Source: Longicatena caecimuris (GTDB taxonomy: Bacteria > Bacillota_I > Bacilli_A > Erysipelotrichales > Erysipelotrichaceae). From it: a stretch of DNA of 64,000 nucleotides. Position numbers and translations under genes: made by a program. The notes under the pieces were generated by a model. It searched no databases. It was not told where the DNA came from and was given only the letters and a program-made list of their open reading frames with translations. Position 1 is the first letter of the stretch; each line of letters starts with the position of its first letter. The stretch is from contig NZ_SMBP01000015.1 in NCBI RefSeq assembly GCF_004341945.1, positions 18,119 to 82,118 of the forward strand, read 5' to 3'. Below, piece after piece: positions 53,420 through 62,023 of this stretch.

Positions 53420-54376
53420 ATGAAAAGTCAATTTACAAAACGTAATCTCATTTGGACAATCGTTGTTTGTGTAATCTTCAGTATCTTTCAGATTGCTATT
53501 AGTGGCAGAATGATTCCAAACACATATCAGGTAGCTATTATTACGATTGGTATTAATATTATTTTGGCGTTAGGCTTGAATTTGATTATCGGCTTTACCG
53601 GACAGTTCTCGTTAGGACATGCTGGGTTTATGTCCATTGGGGCATATTCGGCAGCTATCGTATTGGCGAAAATGCCAAACTTAACCGGTTTATTTGTTGG
53701 TATGTTAGTAGGTATGGCGATTACGGCTGTAGTTGCTTTGATTGTTGCCATTCCAACCTTGCGTTTACGTGGGGATTATTTGGCAATTGCCACTTTGGGA
53801 TTTTCTGAAGTTATCCGTATCGCTATTCAAAATATGGAAATTACCGGTGGAGCAGCCGGCTTAAGTAATATTCCTAAGCTAACAACATTCCCTCTGGTAT
53901 TTGTGTTTATTGTTATTTCGGTAATAGTAATTCATAACTTTATTCGTTCATCCCATGGACGCGCTTGTATTTCCGTTCGTGAAGATGAGATTGCCAGTGA
54001 ATCCATGGGGATCAATACGACAAAATATAAAACCTTAGCATTTGTCATTGGTGCTATGTTGGCAAGTATTGCGGGTGCTTTATATGCGGCTTACTTTTAT
54101 GTTTTAAAACCAACAACCTTTGGTTTCATGAAATCTATTGATATACTGGTCATTGTAGTATTTGGTGGTATGGGAAGCTTATCCGGCAGTATCCTTGCGG
54201 CGATTGTTTTGGGTATCATCAACCTTACCCTGCAAAGCTATTCGGAAATCCGTATGATCCTGTATGCTTTAGCCATTATCGTGATCATGGTCTATCGTCC
54301 GCAGGGATTGTTTGGCAGTAAGGAAGTTACCGATTTTCTGCCAAAGAAGTGGCAAAAGAAAAAGGAGGTAGACTAA
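53420..54376 (+). CDS. livM: branched-chain amino-acid ABC transporter permease LivM
   Basis: 318 residues, about nine helices, with LNLIIGFTGQFSLGHAGFM and coupling region SVREDEIASESMGINTTKYK. ATG 53420 follows AGGAGG at 9 bases; an in-frame upstream extension into livH is unlikely. It pairs with LivH to form the channel. Confidence 0.93.
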   Translation: MKSQFTKRNLIWTIVVCVIFSIFQIAISGRMIPNTYQVAIITIGINIILALGLNLIIGFTGQFSLGHAGFMSIGAYSAAIVLAKMPNLTGLFVGMLVGMAITAVVALIVAIPTLRLRGDYLAIATLGFSEVIRIAIQNMEITGGAAGLSNIPKLTTFPLVFVFIVISVIVIHNFIRSSHGRACISVREDEIASESMGINTTKYKTLAFVIGAMLASIAGALYAAYFYVLKPTTFGFMKSIDILVIVVFGGMGSLSGSILAAIVLGIINLTLQSYSEIRMILYALAIIVIMVYRPQGLFGSKEVTDFLPKKWQKKKEVD

Positions 54377-54377
54377 G

Positions 54378-55154
54378 ATGCCTTTACTTTCTGTAAAAAA
54401 ATTAACGAAAAACTTTGATGGTCTTTGTGCCAATTCTAATATTAATATGGAAATCAATGAAGGTGAATTGGTTGGTCTGATCGGACCAAACGGTGCCGGT
54501 AAAACAACCTTATTCAATATGTTAACCGGTGTCTATGTGCCAAGTGAAGGTAGTATTGAATTCACAAAAGATGATAAACCAATTAAATTAAACGGCATTA
54601 AGCCATATAAAATCACTGCTTTAGGTTTAGCTAGAACCTTCCAGAATATTCGTCTGTTTAAGGATATGACCGTATTGGAAAATGTTCTGATTGCGATGAA
54701 TAAAGATGTTGATTATGGCGTTATCACTGCCTTGTTGCGTCTTCCTAAGTATTATAAGAGTGAAATCGCCATGAAGAAAAAGGCAATGGAACTGTTAACA
54801 ATCTTTCATCTGGAAGATAAATGCGAAGAGCTTGCCTGCAACTTGCCTTATGGAGAACAGCGACGTTTGGAGATCGCTCGTGCGATGGCCGCTAAACCAA
54901 AACTGTTATTCCTAGATGAACCGGCAGCCGGTATGAATCCACAGGAAACTGCTGAATTAACAGAATTAATTCGCTTTATCCGTGATGAATTTCATATCAG
55001 TATCTTATTGATTGAACATGATATGTCTTTGGTCATGAATCTGTGTGAACGAATTTATGTATTAGACTATGGAAAAATCATCGCATCCGGTGTACCGGAA
55101 GAAATCAAATCCAATAAGCGTGTTATTGAAGCTTATCTGGGTGAGGAGGTATAG
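54378..55154 (+). CDS. livG: branched-chain amino-acid ABC transporter ATPase LivG
   Basis: 258 residues: Walker A GPNGAGKTT, ARTFQNIRLF, signature region LPYGEQRRLEIARA (variant LPYGEQ, normal for LivG), Walker B LLFLDEP, switch His LIEHD. AAAGGAGG precedes the ATG. Confidence 0.95.
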   Translation: MPLLSVKKLTKNFDGLCANSNINMEINEGELVGLIGPNGAGKTTLFNMLTGVYVPSEGSIEFTKDDKPIKLNGIKPYKITALGLARTFQNIRLFKDMTVLENVLIAMNKDVDYGVITALLRLPKYYKSEIAMKKKAMELLTIFHLEDKCEELACNLPYGEQRRLEIARAMAAKPKLLFLDEPAAGMNPQETAELTELIRFIRDEFHISILLIEHDMSLVMNLCERIYVLDYGKIIASGVPEEIKSNKRVIEAYLGEEV

Positions 55155-55156
55155 GC

Positions 55157-55861
55157 ATGCTGAAAATCGAGAATCTGCATATTAAATATGGGGCAATCCA
55201 TGCCGTAAAAGGCATTGATATTGAAGTTAATGAAGGTGAAATTGTTACCTTGATCGGTGCGAATGGTGCCGGTAAGACAAGTATTCTGAAAGCCTTGTCG
55301 GGCTTGGTAAAGCCAAGTGAGGGAACCATTACCTATGATGGCAAAGTATTGAACAAGAAGAGCGCACAGGATATAATGAAAGCAGGAATCTCCCATGTAC
55401 CGGAAGGCAGACGTATCTTTGCCGATATGACGGTATTAGAGAACCTTGAATTAGGTGCTTATCAACGTAAGGATAAAGAAGGCATCAAGAAAGATCTGGA
55501 AGCTGTTTATGAACGTTTCCCTATCTTAAAGGATCGTAGTAAACAAGCAGCAGGAACCTTATCCGGAGGAGAACAGCAGATGTTAGCCATGGGCAGAGCC
55601 TTGATGGCAAATCCTAAGATCTTATTGTTGGATGAGCCTAGTATGGGATTGGCACCCATTCTGGTAAAAGAAATCTTTAGTATTATCAAGGATATCAACG
55701 CCAAAGGGACAACGATTTTGTTAGTAGAACAAAATGCTCGTATGGCCTTATCCGTAGCTACCAGAGCCTATGTCATGGAAACCGGTAAGATCGTCATGAG
55801 TGGAACCGGACAAGAACTTGCGGATAGTGAAGAAATTCAGAAAGCATATTTAGGAGGATAA
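55157..55861 (+). CDS. livF: branched-chain amino-acid ABC transporter ATPase LivF
   Basis: 234 residues: Walker A GANGAGKTS, HVPEGRRIFADMTVLENL, signature LSGGEQQML, Walker B LLLLDEPSMGL, LVEQN. GAGGAGG precedes the ATG 2 bases after livG. Confidence 0.95.
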   Translation: MLKIENLHIKYGAIHAVKGIDIEVNEGEIVTLIGANGAGKTSILKALSGLVKPSEGTITYDGKVLNKKSAQDIMKAGISHVPEGRRIFADMTVLENLELGAYQRKDKEGIKKDLEAVYERFPILKDRSKQAAGTLSGGEQQMLAMGRALMANPKILLLDEPSMGLAPILVKEIFSIIKDINAKGTTILLVEQNARMALSVATRAYVMETGKIVMSGTGQELADSEEIQKAYLGG

Positions 55862-55864
55862 AGT

Positions 55865-56512
55865 ATGTACGTAAAAAATCGAATGACAAAGAATCCAATA
55901 TGTATTGACGTGAATGCGAAGATCAGTGATGTTGTTGACATCATGAGCGAAAAGAATCTGCACCGTATTCCGGTAGTCAGCGGCAAAAAATTGGTTGGCT
56001 TGGTTACGGAAGGCATGATCAGCAAGAAAGGTGCTTCTAAAGCTACTAGCCTGAGCATCTATGAGCTAAACTATCTATTATCTAAAACAAGTGTGGATGC
56101 CATCATGATTCGTGATGTGATTACCATTCATGAGGATCGTTTCTTAGAAGATGCGGCACTGTTGATGTTTAAACATGATATCGGTTGTCTGCCGGTTGTC
56201 AATGATGACAATGAGGTGGTTGGTATCCTAACTAGCAACGATGTGTTAAGCAGCTTCATAGATATCCTAGGTTATCGTACAAGTGGCAGTCGCGTCTGCG
56301 TAGAAGTAAAAGATGAGCTTGGAACCATTGGGGAATTAAGCAAGATCTTTGTGCGCAACAATTGCAATATCACGCACTTAGGTGTGTATAATCAGCATAA
56401 TGGATATTCTGAGTTGATTTTCCGTATTGATACATTCCAGACAGATAATCTGGAAAAGGATCTGACAGAAAATGGCTATAAAGTTTTAAGTATTACAAAG
56501 AATCCTGCATAG
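55865..56512 (+). CDS. CBS-pair and ACT-domain protein (AcuB-like), probable liv regulator
   Basis: 215 residues: two CBS motifs (MTKNPICIDVNAKISDVVD and VITIHEDRFLEDAALLM), then an ACT-like domain from about 142 (VCVEVKDELGTIGELSKIF). CBS pairs usually bind adenine nucleotides and ACT domains bind amino acids, so it probably senses energy state and amino acids for the transporter encoded 4 bases upstream. Such genes commonly close liv operons. GGAGG precedes the ATG. Confidence 0.85.
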   Translation: MYVKNRMTKNPICIDVNAKISDVVDIMSEKNLHRIPVVSGKKLVGLVTEGMISKKGASKATSLSIYELNYLLSKTSVDAIMIRDVITIHEDRFLEDAALLMFKHDIGCLPVVNDDNEVVGILTSNDVLSSFIDILGYRTSGSRVCVEVKDELGTIGELSKIFVRNNCNITHLGVYNQHNGYSELIFRIDTFQTDNLEKDLTENGYKVLSITKNPA

Positions 56513-56526
56513 GGTTCTTTTCTTTT
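56498..56526 (+). terminator. terminator of the liv operon
   Basis: AAGAATCC pairs with GGGTTCTT across the stop-codon region, followed by TTCTTTT. Confidence 0.65.
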
Positions 56527-56596
56527 GTCTTTATACATGCAGGTGGCAATGGTAAAATAAGGGAAGTCATAAAGAAAAAGATAGGATTATGGTCAT

Positions 56597-56715
56597 GAAC
56601 TGCGTATTTTGTATGTTTTCAGTAAAAATGAACTGCGTGTTTTGTATGTCTTGGTGAGAATTCAAGTGCGTATTTTGTATGTCTTGGTGTTGTGAACTAC
56701 GTATTATGAAATGTT
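56597..56715 (+). repeat. tandem repeat, 33-bp period, core TGCGTATTTTGTATGT
   Basis: The 16-base core starts at 56601, 56634 (one mismatch) and 56667, each usually preceded by GAAC or AAG and followed by a TCTTGGTG-type stretch. A degenerate fourth copy (ACTACGTATTATG) starts near 56697. Phased repeats like these occur at the ends of IS21-family elements, but no transposase is present. Confidence 0.7.
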
Positions 56716-56754
56716 TACTAATTTATGTGCTTAAATTATCCTATCAAAATGCAA

Positions 56755-56801
56755 TTTAAAAAGCTCAAGAATGCCTATAAAGATTAGGGTATCTTGAACT
56801 T
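56755..56801 (-). terminator. minus-strand terminator-like hairpin without an obvious gene
   Basis: On the minus strand AGTTCAAGATACCC pairs imperfectly with GGCATTCTTGAGCT and continues into TTTTT. It would terminate leftward transcription from the small frame at 56819-56890. Confidence 0.5.
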
Positions 56802-56818
56802 ATGAGATAGCGAGTTAA

Positions 56819-56890
56819 TTATTTCTTTGCTTTCTTTGTTAAATATAAAATACCTATACAAGAGGCTATGATAGGAGTAGAAACAAGCAA
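56819..56890 (-). other. possible remnant of a small hydrophobic (type I toxin-like) peptide
   Basis: A minus-strand frame reads LLVSTPIIASCIGILYLTKK and ends AKK-stop: a single hydrophobic helix with a basic tail, similar in shape to Fst/Ldr toxins. Only a TTG (56890) without a ribosome site is available, and a TGA lies five codons further upstream, so it may be inactivated. A terminator follows within 20 bases. Confidence 0.25.
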
Positions 56891-57120
56891 GGCATCAGCG
56901 AATCAAATGGGGGTAATAATCAGGAAGTGGAGTCCATTTCTCCAGATCCTTTTTTTAACCGATACCTTCATGGGGGGGAGCTCTAAAAAGTTAACGGCAT
57001 CTTTCTTTTTATGTTAATTTTACTACGATGATGATGTGAAAATAAAAAATATATTTTCATTCACAAAGGCTATTCCAAAAATAGAAAAGCGATGAACAAA
57101 GGCTTTCTTTTATTGAAAGT

Positions 57121-57134
57121 TTTCACTTGTGAAA
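57121..57134. promoter_or_regulatory. palindrome upstream of nrdD
   Basis: TTTCACTTGTGAAA is a 6-bp inverted repeat with a TT centre, about 53 bp before a TATAAT at 57187-57192, the likely -10 of nrdD. It could be an operator. It does not match the NrdR box. Confidence 0.4.
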
Positions 57135-57229
57135 TATGGTGATAAAGTTCTTTAGCATGATACTTTATTTTCTTCACTTTTTCCTATATAATGCTAAAGG
57201 ATATTAGGAATGATGAAGAGGTGTAGTGT

Positions 57230-59392
57230 ATGAATATCATAAAGAGAAGTGGAAAGGAAGTTGTCTTCGACGCATCAAAAATTGAGGATGCTGTCTGTAA
57301 AGCAAATCAAAGTGTCACCCATATTTACCAGATGAGTGGTGAACAGATTGCTCAGATCGTAACAAATGTCACGGCATATTGTCAGCATCTGAATCGCAGT
57401 GCTACCGTAGAAGAAATTCAAGATAAGGTAGAAGAAGAAATCATGAAGCAGTCGGCTTTTAAGGTGGCCAATAATTATATTACTTACCGATATAAAAGGG
57501 AATTGGTAAGAAAGTCAAATTCAACAGATAAACAGATCTTAAGTTTGTTGGAATTTGAGAATGAAGATGTGGCACAAGAGAATTCTAATAAGAATCCTAC
57601 CATTTCCAGCGTACAGCGTGACTATATGGCAGGAGAAGTAAGCAAGGATATTACGAAGCGTTTTTTATTGCCTCCGGAAATTGTAGAAGCACATGAAAAA
57701 GGTATTATCCATTTCCATGATTCGGATTATTTTGCTCAGCATATGCATAATTGTTGTTTGGTAAACTTAGAGGATATGCTGCAGAATGGTACGGTCATTG
57801 GGGAAACGATGATTGAAAAGCCACATAGCTTTTTAACAGCTTGTAACATCGCAACCCAGGCGATTGCACAAATTGCCTCTTGTCAGTATGGCGGGCAAAG
57901 TATCACCATGTCACATTTAGCACCGTTTGTACAGATCAGCCGTGAAAAATTCCAAAGGGAAGTACGTCGTGAAATGGAAACAACCGGGGTACAGGTAAGC
58001 GATGAAATTATCAATGAAATTGCAGAGCTGCGTGTAAAGCGTGAAATCAAACAAGGGGTACAGACAATTCAATATCAGGTCATTACGTTGATGACAACGA
58101 ATGGACAGGCACCATTTATTACCATGTTCATGTATCTGAATGAAGTACCGGAAGGAAGACTGCGCGATGATTTGGCTTTGATCATTGAAGAAATGTTAAA
58201 TCAGCGTATTCAAGGTGTAAAAAATGAACAGGGCGTTTATATTACACCGGCATTCCCAAAACTGATTTATGTATTGGAAGAAGATAATGTGAGCGAAGGA
58301 AGCAAATATTGGTATCTGACAAAATTAGCTGCAGAATGTACGGCAAAACGCATGGTTCCAGATTATATTTCCGAAAAGATCATGAAACAGCTGAAGGATG
58401 GCAATTGCTATACATGTATGGGATGTCGATCTTTCTTAACTGTATATAAGGATGAAAATGATCAATATAAATTCTATGGTCGTTTCAATCAAGGTGTTGT
58501 AACCTTAAACCTAGTGGATGTTGCTTGTTCCAGTGGAAAAGATATGAAGGAATTCTGGCGTATCTTGGATGAGCGTTTGGCATTATGTAAGGAAGCCTTG
58601 ATGTGTCGCCATAATCGTTTAAAGGGAACACCAAGTGATGTGGCACCTATCCTTTGGCAGAATGGCGCTTTGGCCCGTTTAAAGAAGGGAGAAACCATTG
58701 ATAAATTGTTATTTAATGGATATTCCACGATTTCTTTAGGCTATGCTGGCTTATGTGAAATGACACGCTATATGACAGGAAAACCTCATACGGATCCAGA
58801 AGCTACTCCATTTGCGTTAGAGGTTATGCAGTATTTGAATGATGCATGTGCAAAATGGAAGGCTGAAGAAAATATTGACTTCTCTTTATATGGCACACCA
58901 TTAGAATCTACGACATATAAATTCTCAAAATGTTTACAGGAACGTTTTGGCATCATTGAAGGTGTAACGGATAAAAACTACATAACAAATAGCTATCATG
59001 TCCATGTGACGGAAGAAATCAATGCATTTGATAAATTGACTTTTGAGTCACAATTCCAGAAGCTATCTCCAGGTGGAGCAATCAGTTATGTGGAAGTACC
59101 GGATATGAAGAATAATATAGATGCTGTTTTAGCTGTTATGCAGCATATTTATGATCATATCATGTACGCTGAATTAAATACAAAGAGTGATTATTGTCAG
59201 GTTTGCGGCTTTGATGGAGAAATCCAGATCATTCGTGATGAGCATAATAAGCTTATCTGGGAATGTCCACACTGTCATAACCGTGATCAGGATAAGATGA
59301 ATGTTGCCAGAAGAACATGTGGTTATATCGGTACACAGTTCTGGAATCAAGGAAGAACGCAGGAAATCAAAGAACGTGTCTTGCATCTGTAG
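57230..59392 (+). CDS. nrdD: anaerobic ribonucleoside-triphosphate reductase
   Basis: 720 residues: ATP-cone domain (about 1-95, IKRSGKEVVFDASKIEDAV), catalytic barrel with NCCLVNLEDML and GCRSFL, zinc-binding cysteines at about 656, 659, 679 and 682 (CQVC, CPHC) and the glycyl-radical Gly698 in RRTCGYIG. It reduces NTPs to dNTPs without oxygen, indicating an anaerobic or facultative host. GATGAAGAGGTG precedes the ATG. Confidence 0.96.
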   Translation: MNIIKRSGKEVVFDASKIEDAVCKANQSVTHIYQMSGEQIAQIVTNVTAYCQHLNRSATVEEIQDKVEEEIMKQSAFKVANNYITYRYKRELVRKSNSTDKQILSLLEFENEDVAQENSNKNPTISSVQRDYMAGEVSKDITKRFLLPPEIVEAHEKGIIHFHDSDYFAQHMHNCCLVNLEDMLQNGTVIGETMIEKPHSFLTACNIATQAIAQIASCQYGGQSITMSHLAPFVQISREKFQREVRREMETTGVQVSDEIINEIAELRVKREIKQGVQTIQYQVITLMTTNGQAPFITMFMYLNEVPEGRLRDDLALIIEEMLNQRIQGVKNEQGVYITPAFPKLIYVLEEDNVSEGSKYWYLTKLAAECTAKRMVPDYISEKIMKQLKDGNCYTCMGCRSFLTVYKDENDQYKFYGRFNQGVVTLNLVDVACSSGKDMKEFWRILDERLALCKEALMCRHNRLKGTPSDVAPILWQNGALARLKKGETIDKLLFNGYSTISLGYAGLCEMTRYMTGKPHTDPEATPFALEVMQYLNDACAKWKAEENIDFSLYGTPLESTTYKFSKCLQERFGIIEGVTDKNYITNSYHVHVTEEINAFDKLTFESQFQKLSPGGAISYVEVPDMKNNIDAVLAVMQHIYDHIMYAELNTKSDYCQVCGFDGEIQIIRDEHNKLIWECPHCHNRDQDKMNVARRTCGYIGTQFWNQGRTQEIKERVLHL

Positions 59393-59403
59393 GAGCAATC
59401 GCC

Positions 59404-59931
59404 ATGTATTATGGAGCAATTAAAAAGTATGATATAGCCAATGGTCCCGGAGTACGCGTTAGTTTGTTTGTATCCGGATGTACAAATCGCTGTGCGCATT
59501 GTTTCCAACCGGAAACATGGGATTTTACCTATGGACAGCCATATACAGAAGAAAGTGAACAAGAAATACTGCAGGCATTGGCCTCTCCTTATATTAAAGG
59601 CTTAACAGTACTTGGCGGGGAACCGTTTGAATTCGAGAATCAAAAAGTGTTGGTAAAGCTATTAAGAAAAGTGCGCAAAGAATTGCCGGAAAAAGATATC
59701 TGGTGTTTTACCGGTTTTACATTGGATGAAGATTTAATTGTGCAAGGGAAACGATATGGCGAGGATACCGATGAAATGCTCTCGCTTATTGATGTGTTGG
59801 TCGATGGACGTTTTATCGAAGAGTTAAAGGATATTACTTTACGTTTCCGTGGTTCTAGCAATCAGCGTCTGATTGATATGAAGAAAACCAGAGAGTGTCA
59901 TCACATCGTATTAATGGATGAGAAAAGATAG
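59404..59931 (+). CDS. nrdG: anaerobic ribonucleotide reductase activating protein
   Basis: 175 residues: radical-SAM motif C26-TNR-C30-AH-C33 and GGEPF. It forms the glycyl radical on NrdD using SAM. The ATG at 59404 has GGAG 7 bases upstream and matches the family start MYYGAIKKYDI; frames extending upstream overlap nrdD and are rejected. Confidence 0.95.
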   Translation: MYYGAIKKYDIANGPGVRVSLFVSGCTNRCAHCFQPETWDFTYGQPYTEESEQEILQALASPYIKGLTVLGGEPFEFENQKVLVKLLRKVRKELPEKDIWCFTGFTLDEDLIVQGKRYGEDTDEMLSLIDVLVDGRFIEELKDITLRFRGSSNQRLIDMKKTRECHHIVLMDEKR

Positions 59932-59939
59932 TGTATATA

Positions 59940-59972
59940 ACTGTGAGTGAAGCTGATTTGCTCACAGTTTTC
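59940..59972 (+). terminator. terminator after nrdG
   Basis: ACTGTGAG 59940-59947 pairs exactly with CTCACAGT 59961-59968, followed by TTTC. Confidence 0.8.
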
Positions 59973-60068
59973 ATATTATCTTTGTGAAAAACTTTGATAA
60001 GAAAACTTTCTGTATCTTTTGTGATAAATATGATATAGTAAGTACTATCAAAAAGTGAGGTGCGTTAT

Positions 60069-61733
60069 ATGAAAAAATATATGTTATTTATCATACCGGT
60101 ATATCTGGTATATGTTTTCGGATATTTCTATGTCGTATTACCGCCATTAAACTGGCATGCGCCAGAGTTTTGGCAGTTTCTGATTTTTACCGTAGGACCA
60201 ATCTTAATTATCACCCTGATTTTCTCTTTAACCAATCAGGGAATGCATGCATTTGATAGATTAAAAGGCAAATTCATAAAGCAGACGGTACATGATGCAA
60301 CAGCAAAAACAAGCAATTGGAAAACCGCGGCAAAACTAAGTGCGATTGCTTTAGCCATCATGATTATCTTTCCTTTTGCGTCATCCTTAATCAGTTCAAA
60401 AATCTTCCATGCAAAAGAATATGCAAACCGTATTGCGGTGAAGGATGTAAAGTTTAAGGAAATTCCGGAAGTGGATTTCAAAAAGACACCCATCATTGAT
60501 CGAGATAGCTCAATACGTCTGGGTGATAAGGTAATGGGCAATATGAGTGAATGGGTATCACAGTTTAATGTCAGTGATGAATATACACAGATTTCTTATA
60601 AAGACAGTGTGTATCGCGTGACCCCGTTAACCTACAATGGTTTCATTAAGTATTTTAAAAATAAAGGGAACGGGATTCCTGCTTATATCACGGTAGATAG
60701 TACAAGTGGAAAAACATCTTTGGTAAAATTAAAGGATTTGGGATTGGATGGAATGAAATATGTCCCATCGGCAATGTTTAATGAAAATCTGATGCGTCAT
60801 TTACGTTTCCAACATCCAACTGAAATCTTTGGTTCTCCTTCTTTTGAAATTGATGAAAAAGGAAGACCTTGGTATATTTGTTCGACCTATACCTATAAAG
60901 GGGTAGGGGCGAAGAAGAGTGTAACAGGGGCAATTTTCCTTGATCCGATTACCGGTGAAAGTACAAAATATGATAAAGGAAAGATACCGACATGGGCTGA
61001 CCGTATTTTCCCTGAATCACTGGTTATTAATGAATTAGATGAAAATGGTAGTTTGCAAGGCGGCTATTGGAATTCCGTGTTTGGACAAAATGGTGTGACC
61101 TTAACAAGTGAAGGCTATAATTATTTAGAAAAAGATGGCGATATTTGGCTGTATAGTGGTATTACATCTGCGAATGCCGATGAGTCCAACTTAGGCTTTG
61201 TATTAGTGAATCTGAGAACTCATGAAGCAATGAAGATTGCGACGGCCGGAGCAAATGAAACCAGCGCTATGAAGAGTGCACAATCCGAAGTGAAAAACTA
61301 TGGCTATGAGTCTACTTTCCCATTATTGATCAATATCAAAGGCAACCCAGTGTATTTAATGTCATTGAAAGACAATGGCTTGATTAAGATGTATGCGACA
61401 GTTTCAGCAGTTGATTATCAAAAGGTTGCGACCGTATCCAGTGATGAAGGCTTGGATGCCTTGTTTAAAAAGACTTTGAACCTGTTAGGTACGTCCAGTG
61501 ACAATATCAGTGCCGAAAGTATGAAGACGGCAACGATTGTGGTGAAATCTATTGAAAAACTAAATGTGGAAGGAAATACATTATATTATATTCAGGCAGA
61601 GAACAATGAAATCTTTAAGATCTCCTTTACAACGAAATATGAGAATCAGCTGGTATTCTTAAAACCAAAGGATAAGCTGAATATCACTTATGTTGATACG
61701 GAAGGAATTAAAACGATTAAAGAAATTAAATAA
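60069..61733 (+). CDS. conserved membrane protein of unknown function
   Basis: 554 residues: three membrane helices (about 2-22, 32-52, 92-112), then a large C-terminal region, probably extracytoplasmic, with phrases such as SPSFEIDEKGRPWYICSTYT, GAIFLDPITGEST, GFVLVNLRTHEAM and PVYLMSLKDN. These recur, as far as I recall, in an uncharacterised family found in lactobacilli and clostridia. A C-terminal OB-like strand set (TATIVVKSIEKLNVEG) is visible. ATG 60069 follows GTGAGGTG at 7 bases; the GTG at 60060 belongs to that site. Function unknown. Confidence 0.75.
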   Translation: MKKYMLFIIPVYLVYVFGYFYVVLPPLNWHAPEFWQFLIFTVGPILIITLIFSLTNQGMHAFDRLKGKFIKQTVHDATAKTSNWKTAAKLSAIALAIMIIFPFASSLISSKIFHAKEYANRIAVKDVKFKEIPEVDFKKTPIIDRDSSIRLGDKVMGNMSEWVSQFNVSDEYTQISYKDSVYRVTPLTYNGFIKYFKNKGNGIPAYITVDSTSGKTSLVKLKDLGLDGMKYVPSAMFNENLMRHLRFQHPTEIFGSPSFEIDEKGRPWYICSTYTYKGVGAKKSVTGAIFLDPITGESTKYDKGKIPTWADRIFPESLVINELDENGSLQGGYWNSVFGQNGVTLTSEGYNYLEKDGDIWLYSGITSANADESNLGFVLVNLRTHEAMKIATAGANETSAMKSAQSEVKNYGYESTFPLLINIKGNPVYLMSLKDNGLIKMYATVSAVDYQKVATVSSDEGLDALFKKTLNLLGTSSDNISAESMKTATIVVKSIEKLNVEGNTLYYIQAENNEIFKISFTTKYENQLVFLKPKDKLNITYVDTEGIKTIKEIK

Positions 61734-61739
61734 GCAAGG

Positions 61740-61785
61740 AAGTGGAGCAATCATCTAAGCAATAGGATGAAAGCTTCACTTTTTG
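61740..61785 (+). terminator. terminator after the 554-residue membrane protein gene
   Basis: AAGTGGAGC pairs with GCTTCACTT, with inner TCATC/GATGA, followed by TTTT. Confidence 0.8.
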
Positions 61786-61962
61786 TTATGCTTGTATGCT
61801 TTAGCAACCATACACTATGCAAAACACTGTAATCGCGTTTTCTAGGTTGAGTATGATGAGAAAGAATAGGTGGCTCTATCAAAATATAAGCAGAAAGCTC
61901 ATAAGTTATTTAACAATATGATGTTTCTTTCCAATGAGCAAGAATCAAATGACTATTTTCTT

Positions 61963-61999
61963 TGAACAACTGTTCATCGTCTGCGATATCTTGTATAAT
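61963..61999 (+). promoter_or_regulatory. promoter with palindromic operator-like site
   Basis: TGAACA-AC-TGTTCA (61963-61976) is a perfect dyad. Its right arm TGTTCA lies 17 bp from TATAAT 61994-61999 and could act as the -35, so a bound regulator would compete with polymerase. Confidence 0.45.
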
Positions 62000-62023
62000 A
62001 ATAGAAAGAAATAGGAGGCTGTT

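Larger units (their letters stand above)
56527..57120. other. intergenic debris between the liv operon and nrdD
   Basis: No long ORF. It holds a 33-bp-period tandem repeat, a minus-strand terminator-like hairpin and a minus-strand frame for a small hydrophobic peptide, each listed separately. The remainder (56900-57120) contains G-runs and short hairpins without a recognisable gene, suggesting remains of a mobile element or a lost gene. Confidence 0.45.

Noticed and set aside
56590..56720. CRISPR array
   Set aside because: Repeat core is only about 16 bases with 17-base intervals that are themselves partly conserved; no cas genes nearby.
57121..57134. Palindrome before nrdD as an NrdR box
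   Set aside because: Sequence does not match the NrdR consensus, and a second box at the proper spacing is missing.
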